Of a stretch of DNA of 64,000 bases, positions 51,001 to 62,593 are shown piece after piece. Made by a program: the position numbers and the translations under genes. The first letter of the stretch is position 1. Every line of letters starts with the position of its first letter. Source of the DNA: Haliclystus octoradiatus. Lineage: Eukaryota > Cnidaria > Staurozoa > Stauromedusae > Haliclystidae. The stretch is from NCBI GenBank assembly GCA_916610825.1, contig OU744447.1, positions 9,407,751 to 9,471,750 of the forward strand, given 5' to 3'. A model generated the notes under the pieces. The model saw only the letters and a program-made list of their open reading frames with translations, was not told where the DNA came from and searched no databases.

Positions 51001-54000
51001 CTTTCTATTACAGATCATTGATTGGTTCACCATCAGAATCACGTGATAATGAACGAACTTCTGGTGATGAAATTGGAATACAAATTGATAAGCTATATGA
51101 TCTACCACATCAAGGATATTGTCGCATTGAAATTACTCTTCATTTAGCAGATGGTAGCGTAAGTAATAATTATCATAAATTATGATAAGAAATTACATAC
51201 TTATGCGGATATAGCATTTATGAAAAGTGTAGTACAGTGTAACCTTATATGCAATTCGGATAAGTGAAATTCCCGCTTATCTGCAACTTGGCTTTGAAAC
51301 CTGTTAAACAATTTTCTGGTCAAGTCCTTGGTAAACAATTTCGGATAACTGCAAATTCGGATAAATGCAATGAAAACCGCTGGCAATTTTGACTTGCACT
51401 TAAGCGGGTTACACTGTAGTAGTATATAGACAGTCAAATATTAGGATGATGTGCCGTATGTTAATGTGCAGAATTTCCGAACTGCAGAATAATGTGTGAA
51501 ATGTGCTGAATTAATATTATATATTCGCTTCAAATGTAGAATGATAGGTATTCAGTAATCATAGCTAACTGATGGAGTAGCAGGGAATCTATTTGATCCG
51601 CTGCTATGTAGCTTTGGTTTCTTAATTCTGAAGTGTGCATTGTTTCTCAAATTTCTATTGAAATTATATTTTGCAGAGTATCGATTCCTGTATGCAGATC
51701 CGCCAACCCGGGAAATCAAGCGTATTGCATCTAACCCTGACCCTAATCTTTAAGCATGATTGTGATAGATTTTGATAGCCCTACCAAGGAAACAAGTTCA
51801 ATAATGACTAAGGCCTGATTAAGTTTATACGCTGTTCTGTGCATATGCCAATCCTATTAAATTCTAACCAAAATCACAGCCTACTTCAGAACGGTGCATA
51901 AATTGAATGAAAGCGCCTTCAATAATTGGATCGTGTTATAAGGCGTTTCGAAACGCCTTCTAACCCCGTACGTTCCGAACGAAGTGTATCAAATCCTTGT
52001 AATTGCGTCAGGAACCAAGTTATCCATGTAGTCGATCAATCAGAAGGCGTTATCAACCGGAATAGGATCGGCACATTTACAATTGCTCATAAACCAGGCC
52101 CGATAGACAATCGCTTGGTGTCTGTTCTAGGTCGGTCAATGGGCAAATAAAGACATTCGATGGAGTACATCATACGTCAATCAAACATTTTTAATTGGTG
52201 TGCATTCATTTGGCTTGCAAGAAGTAGGTACAAGTAATAATAATAAAAATGACAAATTTATAATTACTGAAAGATGTGATTATGTTACAATAGATAATAA
52301 ATTAAATAGTTGTATAATTATATAAACTAATAAATGATATACCGAGCTACTTGTTGCTTGATCACTAAATATACCTGTGTCCAATCACTGGTCGTTATCA
52401 GTTTGAAGCAGAAAAATAGTAAAAAACCAACAACTTGTGACAGTTGTTACCGTGGTAATATAGATCCTAACTCTCCTTTGCCTCGTTTTTATTAACCTTA
52501 TGCTATTGTTGCTATGGTAATTGTTTCAACTTTCCATTGCCTCGTTTTCATTTGTCTTTGTTGTTGATGTTGTGGTGTTTGGTGGTACAACTCGTTTACA
52601 TTTCCATTTCGTGACTAGCCCATCTGAGTTACTGCTTTCATTTTTACTTGCTGCTTCGTCAATAACATATTCACCGTGTTGTTCGCATCCATTTTTAAAG
52701 ATGTAACGGCCTGGACCAAGCATTTTATCATCTCTAAAATTACCAATGTATTGATTATCACCAAATGTAAGCTTTCCTTCGCCTATTAAAAAAAACAAAA
52801 TAAAAATAAAAACAGGCAAATTATATATATGACAATAATCATCGAACACTCCATCAATTCAATTATCACAACTGTAGAAAATTTTATAAAAAGTCAATAT
52901 TTGCAATAAATTGAAAAATCAACTTATTTAGCTTGAATTGCAGTTTAATCCATAATATATAGCCAGATACATTTCTCAAAGTCATTTCACTAGGCTGTGT
53001 AGCCTCTTCATATAGTTATTACCATAATTTCATCCTCAAAAAATCGAATTTATATTCATTTTAAAATTAATAAACAACAGAATGTTATCCTTCAAACGTC
53101 ATTATTAAAAACGTTTAAAAAAGTATAAATTGTAACCGTATATAGTTCTGATTAATTTTTTAAATTTATGCACATGACACATGCCGCATTCTTTTCCCCG
53201 TTTGCCGCGGCTATCGATGATCATGTTTGTATTATTATCACAAAATATAATAGATAAATGCAGCAGGTGTTCCAATCCAACCTCTACATAACTATGAAAA
53301 TAAAATGCCATGTTTTTAATTGAATCGATTCTTATAGTATATTCAATCAATATACACAATAAGTTGACTAAAAAATGTTATCTAGTATATTTTTACCTGC
53401 TCGTTTTCCATTTCTCCAATTACCATTATAAACCATATTATCAGATGCATATGTATATGAACCATGACCATGTCTTTGATCATTTAACCATTCTCCTTCG
53501 TATATATCACCATTTGTATAATAATATTTACCATATCCTTCTCGTTTATCATCTTTCCATTGACCTTCAAATCTTGATTGATCACCATAATAAAATTGAC
53601 CAAAACCATTTTTTTTATTATTTGCATATTCACCAACGTATCTAGCACCATTTTGATTACGAAAATGATATTCCCCTTTACCATGTCTCAAACCATTTTT
53701 ATATTCGCCATCATAAATATCACCATTTGGTAATGTTGCCTTTCCTCGGCCATGTCGTTCACCTTCCTCATTCGTTTCTCCTTCATACTGATAACCATTA
53801 TTGGAATCTTTAGTTGTCGGTTCGCCTGATAATGTTTTTGTTACTACACCTTTACTATCATTATTATTATTATTACTTTCATTACTTACTTCAGTCATTT
53901 TTTTTTATAGATCTACCAAACTATTAATGATAATATGTAATAGATTAAGTATGATACGCCGTTTCGTTTGTAACTATGCAACGCTGTGAGGCTACCAACC

Positions 54001-57000
54001 AACTCCCAATTCCATACGGCACAAAGCGTCCACTTTGAGGAATGTTCGTGCTTTTAAATTAGTCACGATTCAAGATCGATCTATTTAAAACTTTTAAACA
54101 GGTTACTAATATTATATTGTCAACATATGCGTATTGAATCGATTCGTTTTATAGTTTAAACTTCTTTTTGACATCCCTTTATTGATTTCGTTTGCTTTGT
54201 CTTCAACTTGTTGTAACAAAAAAAAATACTAATCTAGAGTGTACGATAGTAGTACTTGATATTTGATCTAACAAAAATGCTGCTTTGAAATCATAAATGG
54301 TGTTTTTTTCAGCTCGTTGGCTTTCATTGCTAAAAAAAATGCAACGTAAAATATTAATCAGTAACAACAATGCGCTTGTTAGTTTGGGCCTGACAAATAA
54401 CTTTGTGACGTCACACATGGAATCTAACGCAAATCTAAGACAAACGCAACCTGCTCGTCGCTCTTATTGTGCACTGCTATTCATTTACTGTGGTTCTTCT
54501 TTAAACTGTTATATGAATTATTAATTATAAACTTGCGGGTGTCTTCAACGGTGTCTCTCGTTAATTATTAAGGCATTGGTAATGAGCCTCGGTTCTATTT
54601 AATATATGCAATAGAGGCTATATAATTTCTGGCGCCAATGCAAAGAGTGGTTTAAGACTTGGAATCGGAAAGAATTAGGGGTATAGTAGCACCAGTCTGA
54701 ATCAGGTTTAGCACCAGAGCTAATAGGATATTACGGGATATTTGCGCGCGTACCAATTTTAAACTTTGTGTCTATTCCAAGCGAGTAGCCTGACTGTTAA
54801 TCGAATGGCAAATATTATATAGATACGTTGTACTTCGACCACTATATAATACTTCCTGGTGATTCTAATCAGAAATGAAATAAAATCACTTCATGTGAAG
54901 CACCACCTTTTATAAGCTATGACTTAATAAAATACTTCAATATGCGTGGTTTATGTTTGTGCTAATAATATATAATAAAAAAGATTTACTGTACCTCTTT
55001 TTTTCGTTTCAGTTTGCTTTACATTCGCTACGCCATTTCTCTGGTGCATGGTGTTTACTTCGTGTCTACATTCAAAATGAGAAAAAGGAAGACGTTGAAA
55101 CAACAACACCTTCTCGTCAACGTTTCATAGCAACTGCCGATTCAACTAGTGAATTGTCTGTCGCCTGGGGTATCATAGCTCTTACTAAACCTAATGACGA
55201 TCAGCTCAGTGTAAATAATACGATTGAATCATTAGACAAGTTTTCAACTGAAGATGGATCGAATAGAGGTACTACATTAAGATGCCCCCATGCATGTGTA
55301 GAATGTCTTTTATTCCCTTTGTTCCTACTTAGAGGATTTAAAAGGGGATTTAAAAACTCAAGCTTCCCGATTATTTTGATAGTGATGCAGTTATAATAGG
55401 GGCTAGCAATACTATCTTATGTTGGTTTAACTTGTAATGTAGAAAATATATAGACTATATACGATACAATGTGTCCTTAATTTGGGTTTTAAAATGTGAC
55501 ATATTCTATACCTCAGAGCTTCCATGCGTTGCAGTTCTATTATACTCTTGAAGTAAATTATCGAAAAACCTCTTTCTAAATTAAAGTTTTTGGAAAGTCT
55601 TCAATAATAAATACTGTTTATGAATATTGCACTGAAAAGTTCCTGAATTTTTTGAAATGGCATTAATGTCCGTAAATTTTATGCAAAGCTCAAAATTTAT
55701 GGAAATTGTATAATTCGTATCATATAATCCGTACGTATCATTTTGAAACCAAAATGTTGAAATTCCTTAAAAAAATTGATCAATGTCAACTAGATTCTGT
55801 AGCACCAGTTTTTCATCGTGGAGAGAGTGTCATCCAGGCTAAATTGCATTAAAAGATCCGAGGCCCCATCCAAGGCGTATCGCTGCTCATTTATAAGCCT
55901 GACAACCTGTCTGTCTCCCATTACAGTAGAAACTGTTTATAATGCTACTTTTTATAACATACCAATTAACTGATGTTGCTGGTAAAATTTGGTATCTTTC
56001 TTCTTATAAATAACTGGCTATATATAGCAGTGCACTGCCTATACCAAACTTCTTTAAAGTTCTCAGATGGTGCCTCTATGGACAATTTCTACTGTATCAC
56101 TCTACAATTAACTGATATCTTCTATTATATAGGTCATACGGCTGCTGTGAAAATTTATACTGGTCTTATAGAATGTCAGCTCTATTGTAATCCACTTCCG
56201 AAGATGTCACGTCTACTGAAACATCTATCTGTACGTATAACACATATCGTAGAAAGTCTATTGAAATTTGAATCAACCCTGTATATAAAGACCACCTGTC
56301 TATAGTGGTCATTTTCTGTACATCTCGTAGCTGGCTGTTATATATGTACAGCCTACAGGTTTCACTGTACCATGCAAATAGCAATTAAACCATTACCTTC
56401 AATAAGATAGATGGATATATACAAATGAAAAGTGGACCATATTATGGTATGTTGGCGTACCATATTTCACTATCAATGATCTGTTCTATATGGAGCTTTT
56501 TCACATCAGCAATGTTGGTGTGGCTTAACAATGCATCCTGAGGTCACTGTCTTTTCAAACGACACCACCCGGATTATCAATCGTTTCTTTAAATTCTTGG
56601 GGGACTAATTGGGAACGTATGAAAATTATCCACACTGTTGTGTGACTTTATCTTTAACATGACATGCACCGAATCGAGACTGAATTGACTATTCGAGAAA
56701 ATAGACAATGAGGGCGAGAAACGTGTAATTGTTGATCGTGGCTAGATCAGGGGTAACTGTGATGTTCACATTTAAGATACACAGAAAATAGACCAAGTAT
56801 AAGTGAGACTAGTGCCTTGTCTCACTCAACGACACGTACAATACATCTAATTATTGTTACGTTATACACAGCTTTTATATACACGGAAGTGGATTGCCAC
56901 TAGGCCTAGATTTCCACAATAGCTCAAAGACATTTTATTTTTATTGCTGCTTCTATTTGTAATAAATTCTGTTTCAACCGATTTTCAAAATTCTTTTTGC

Positions 57001-60000
57001 ATCTGATACCTTTGTACATTTACTACAAATCTACAATGTAATAAAATAAAAGGTTATTCATCTTTTAAACTGCACTTGGTGAACGTTTCTGTCTGACTAA
57101 TATTTGTTACAATCAGGGTTGGGGTTTCAATAACTATTTTATTTTTCATTTTATGCATGATAGATTTGTAGTAAATATACAAAGGTACCAGATACAGAAA
57201 AAATTGAAAATAGGTTGAAAATAGAACTTAATACAAATAAAAGCATCGGTAAAAAGTCATATACAATGTCCTTGAGTTACCCCCCTGATCTATAGCCACG
57301 ACCGTAATTGTTTTGGTACAAATCGACTAACAGTAAAAATAATAGTAACAATACTAATTACAAAAGCATTTGCTTCTTAGACAAAGAGTAACATGTGAGG
57401 CATCAATCAAAACCAATTAGATTTTGTAACATCAGTTTGTGTTCGTGGAGAGAATACCCAAGAGAATGTTCCAGATTAAATTGCATTCAAAAATCCGAGG
57501 TGTATCACCCGGGGGGAGGGTAACTTTCATACTTTGGTTATACGGGGACGTTCAAATATTAAAGGGTACCTTTTTCAAAATCCTTAAAACATTTTTTGCT
57601 GGGGGTATGCTTAGTGATAATTTTTTTTGAAATATCCTTTTGACGCCTTTGCAAGTTTTTCATGGTGCAAAACAAATTTTGCCAATGAAATTTTTTTTCA
57701 TTTGTTTTGGCTGAATCTGCCATTCATAAAAATATATTTGGGGTATCTTTTTCATCATGTGGACATTTTTTATGGTCATTCTGCCAAAGTTCCATTTGAA
57801 CGACCCCGTCGAAGCAATGGAAGTTACCCCCGGGCGTATCACCTATCACTGCGCCTGGCAACCAAGGTCTGTCTGTCTCCTATGAAATCTGTTGAAAATG
57901 ATCTGCATGAGTGTCGCGTCTAAAGTCAGTAATGAGCATATGCTATGAACAAAGCGACCTTCAGTTTACCCTCAGTATAGAATGATACGGTCATACACGT
58001 ACTTACTACGGTGACATGATACCACTATTTACTAGCAATATATAAGCTAAATAAATTACGACACATTACACCAGATAGTGACTGACTTCTAGTCGTCTTT
58101 GTATTTGTTTATAGAGGTAATACAATTAGATTAATTTTGTTCTCGTTTTTTATGTAAATGGTATAATTACTCGTCAACCTATTTAAATAGCTAGATAGCC
58201 GTCCAAGTAAAGTATATACTTGCTTCAATTTGAGGAATTAACTTGAGAACGTAATTCATTCATTTAATTCGTCTTGAATGACAGGCGAAGACAAAGGAGA
58301 GTGAAATTCTCCGTGGCCTAGTTATAAACAAAATACAGATTTGTATATTACAAGCAGTTAGAGATTTATGGTATCGTCATCGATAAGTTATGTTAAAAAT
58401 ACTTTGCAAAATGAGGAAAGGTCCACGTCAGCAAGCCCTCTTTTGAATAAATAGAGGCTTTTTGATGTTACGAATGATTCAGGTAGAGAGCTCCACCAGG
58501 AGATTACACTGTAACAATTTTGTAATTTCTGCATCAAGATATATTACGCTACTTTATGTATCATATAATAACCTTTTTTGTGCTGATACAGTGTATCCTA
58601 TATACATCCCTGATTATGATATTTAAATATTTTGTTTTTAGTCACCACAATCGTTAATGAAGCAACAGTCAGCTAATGCATTCATTATAATGCATATTTT
58701 TGATAGTCGAGCTGACGTGTTACCATTGAATCAACCTTCAACAGTCATCGCACCATCTATTAACACAATATTAAACGAGGTATATAGCTTCAATTGTCTA
58801 TAAACATAGCACCTGGAGAAAAGTTCGCTCAGATTTTATGATCTACAGAAATTGTATGACTCGATAAAATACGGCGTATACTCCAAGAGGTGATACGCCT
58901 GGTTCAACCGTATAGGATCGGTTTTGGGTTGACCAAAACGTTCATTGCTGTACCTAGCTAGATTACTTGCCGTACTTTCAGGCATACTGGATAGTTTATA
59001 CGGTTCTCCTCTTGATTTAACTTGGGACTAAATTACAATGCCAGAACACCGCACCTGGCTCAGATTTGATCTTCAACCCCTGCAGCGTCAACTTAACCTT
59101 GATGATTATCAAACATCAAATGGGTACAGTTTTTTGATAACAGATGATGGAATTGCCATGAGGGACAACAACAATCGACCATGAAAAGTTGATATGAGGG
59201 AATAATAAGAGCATCTGGAAATAGTATGAGATTCTAATTTGACACAGAAAACAACTAGTGTAACTCAATGGTTATCTAAACATAACATTTATTTGACATC
59301 AAAAGTCAGTGGCAAAAAAATTCTCTAAGTTCAGTCTTTTCTAACTCAACTGAAAAATGAAACTTTCTCAAAGAACATCGTAAACCCTAAAATTTCAAAT
59401 ATTTCGTACAGGTATAGATAAATTACATTTAGACCAAATAGATATATATATATATATATGCGTCCTTGTATTTGCCTGATGCATGTCGATAGTTTTCCTT
59501 TCATGTTTCTGTCAGAAACAAACAATTATAGTGAAACATGTGGCCAGTTTAAGATTAGATAATATTGGTTAACATTTGTAACATTACAAAATGACAATTA
59601 GTGAACAGGTAGATGTTCAATAGGGTGACCTTTATACACAGGTTTCACTATTTGGAATATTTTTGTTTTCTTGCCTGTAGACAGCATGGTGCATCCCACG
59701 GTCTTCATTTGTCACTAACATGGATCCATATAAAAATGGTGATGGATTTGATGTCTATATTGATTCAATTCGTTTCTTACCTGATTCTACTGCTGCTACA
59801 AAGGTTTTATTATCTAATCTAGTTTCATCTATCTAGACGTAAGCCATAGAAGGTTGTGGAATACGGATTTATCGGTTTCATATTTTGCAGGACTAAAGTT
59901 TTTATACAGTGAAATCTGTATATAACAGCCACCATGAGATGTAGATAACTTGATCGTTATATGTAGATGGTATTTATATGGCAGGGCTGAGTCAATAGAA

Positions 60001-62552
60001 ATATTATTTTAGCCATACTTAGATGGACGACTATATAGAGGTGGTCGTTGTGTGAAGGTGACCGTTGAAACAGGTTTGACAGTAAAATTTTATTTCCATC
60101 ATCCAACTGTATACAATAACATTTTCCTACTTCTCCTCTGATTATAATTAAAAACATTTTCTCCCTATTTCTTGGCTTGTCACAAGGTCATCTCTATAGT
60201 GACGTTCGTTACATCGCCTTGTTTGTCGAATTTCATTTTTAAATTACTGGCATCTTTTTGTCGATGATAATGGATCTCTTAAGAATAAAAATACCTTCAA
60301 AATAATTCGTTAAAAAATTTAACATGGAAACTAAAAGGACGTTTTTTGCCGGTTTTGAACTAATCTGCGGGAGTTTGTATGATTTTCAACCATTTAAATG
60401 AAAACCTTGTGCGCGATAAGGTTATGTACACAGTAGTATACACCAATGATCATTTAATATATATATATATATATATTAGATAATAAAATTTATGTTTATC
60501 TAATAGCAGATAATATGGGGCTCTATGTCTTCATTTGACAGAGCGGTAAATAATAATAATATATGGCGAAAGAGTCAAAGAATACACATTCTTTACTGTT
60601 ACTCAAGTTTCACGCTTTTCACAGCGATCTTCAGACAGATTTTTTACTCAGATTTGAGTAAAAAATCTGTCTGAAGATCGCTGTGAAAAGCGTGAAACTT
60701 GAGTAACAGTAAAGAATGTGTATTCTTTGACTCTTTCACCATATATTATTATTATATATATTAGATATTATCTAATAGCAAAAAATAGTGCTCGATATCA
60801 TTTGACAGAGCTAAATATAATAAAAGAAGTCAAAGACTACACATTCATAATTGTTACTAATAGTTTCATGCTTACGCAATCATCAGACAAATAAACTAAT
60901 TAATGAAAAACATACAGTTCCGCCTATATCGATTTACAAAATTTCGAAAATACTAAAATCAGCTATGAGAACGCCCTTATTGAAAGTGGCCACGACACAA
61001 ATTTTGCCTATCAACCAAAACACGAACGACCAATTACCAGCAACAAGCGAAACAGGCGCAGAAATATCACACGGTTTAATCCGCCCTATAATAAAAGTGT
61101 CTGAACAAACATCGGCCGAACATTTCTAAACCTTATTAAAAAACGCTTTCCAAAGTCGAACGAGTTAAGCAAAATATTCAACGCCAACACTATTAAAGTT
61201 AGCTACAGCTGCACCTCAAACATGAAGACCATTATAACCAACCATCACAACGAAATAATTAACAGAGAAAAGAAAAATCAGCAGGCTTGTACTAAACAAT
61301 GCAACTGTAGGGTAACACGGCCTTGCCCATTTAACAATGAATGCCTCACAGAAAGCCTCGTTTACAAGGCAAGAGTTACTACGACAGAAGATCAGGAAGG
61401 CCAAAATTACATCGGTTTGACGGAGGGAACCTTCAAACAAAGATACACTCAGCATATGATGTCATTCAAACACAGAAAATATATTAACAGCACACAACTT
61501 TCGAAATACATTTGGAGACTAAAAGATAGGAAAGAAAACTACAAAATTGAATGGACCTGCCTAGCTAAAGCGAAAGCATACAGCAATAAATCAAAAAAAT
61601 GCCTTCTATGCCTAATTGAAAAGTACCACATCATTTGCACTAAAGATGATCTATTGAATAAAAAGTCTGAACTCATTTCCAAATGTAAGACATGAGAATA
61701 AATTTTACCTAACTAATTATAAATCCGTGAAAACATAATGTATATTTTCTAATTTATTTATGCAGTGATAACTAACCAAGCGATAATAGGAAATAACAAC
61801 AATGCAATTTATTTCTAGCACTGATCAAAATCCTTTGTTCTGTTAAACAATAACTGTAGGTTTGTAAATCGATATAGGCGGAACTGTATGTTTTTCATTA
61901 ACTAGTTTATTTGTCTGATGATTGCGTAAGCATGAAACTATTAGTAACAATTATGAATGTGTAGTCTTTGACTCCTTTTATTATATTTAGCTCTGTCAAA
62001 TGAAATCGAGCACTATTTTTTACTATTAGATAATATCTAATATATATATATATACACAATTGAGTATCATTTTCAACATTGCCTCGTTTTTCTTTTATTT
62101 TCTAGATTTCTTTCCATTTGTGTGATTCAAACTTTGATTTGATTGGCTCGCATTATAATGAGTTCTGTTCCCTAGATTCCGTTCCCTTTGAACCTCATTT
62201 TGATGTTCGATGTGAATTCAGAGACTTCTCTTATCCGCCAGATACTTACATCGTTATCAAGGTAACTTAATATGCATGGTCTTTGCATCCTTACATCTGT
62301 TGCGACAATACCAATTATGTATAATTATATGAATTATATGTAAAGTGTTTCGAAGTGATTGTATTGTATTGAATCCTGTTTTTCGCTGTCTTATCAGCAC
62401 CTTGAGCGTTAAAAGTCTTGTGAAAAAAGCTTTTAGGCTTATCAAGTCATGAATAAGTAATAACGATAATGATGATGGTGATTATTGAGCTAATACAGCT
62501 CGCATTTCCATATTTGATATCGTCCTTGTACACATAACCAATCACATATTTT

Positions 62553-62593
<41 letters not shown>

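Larger units (their letters stand above)
51159..55012 (+). other. CCDC17-like gene intron 9, host of the nested RSPH1 gene
   Basis: The intron is 3.85 kb. Besides RSPH1 on the other strand it holds the CAGTGTAACC MITE (51234-51419) and a perfect 20-bp palindrome at 51940-51959. No other recognisable feature was seen in 51420-52500 or 53900-55010. Confidence 0.6.
56231..58641 (+). other. CCDC17-like gene intron 11, nested repeats
   Basis: Reverse MITE A lies at 56268-56370, a hairpin element at about 56715-57316, and a repeat copy at 57420-57890 interrupted by a CCCGGGG MITE (57508-57834). 57900-58640 shows nothing recognisable. Confidence 0.6.
60462..62060 (+). mobile_element. RT-less PLE derivative with inverted hammerhead-bearing ends
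   Basis: The order is as follows. First, a terminal-repeat palindrome (60476-60760) is almost identical to the 31927-32095 end and carries two head-to-head hammerheads. Next comes an inverted end with hammerhead (about 60765-60925). Then a GIY-YIG coding remnant, then the inverted partner end (about 61860-62045). The outer pair is inverted: CAGTTCCGCCTATATCGATT at about 60917 against AATCGATATAGGCGGAACTG at about 61867. No RT sequence is present. It lies in intron 13 of the CCDC17-like gene. Confidence 0.85.
58780..62105 (+). other. CCDC17-like gene introns 12 and 13
   Basis: Intron 12 (58780-59680) ends with a MITE A fragment (59611-59650); a short (TA)n lies near 59445-59460. Intron 13 (59804-62105) holds a full MITE A (59906-60084) and then the RT-less PLE derivative (60462-62060). 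Confidence 0.6.

Noticed and set aside
53310-53684. His/Tyr-rich plus-strand frame and a second minus-strand frame over RSPH1
   Set aside because: They are shadows of the MORN-repeat exon in other frames.
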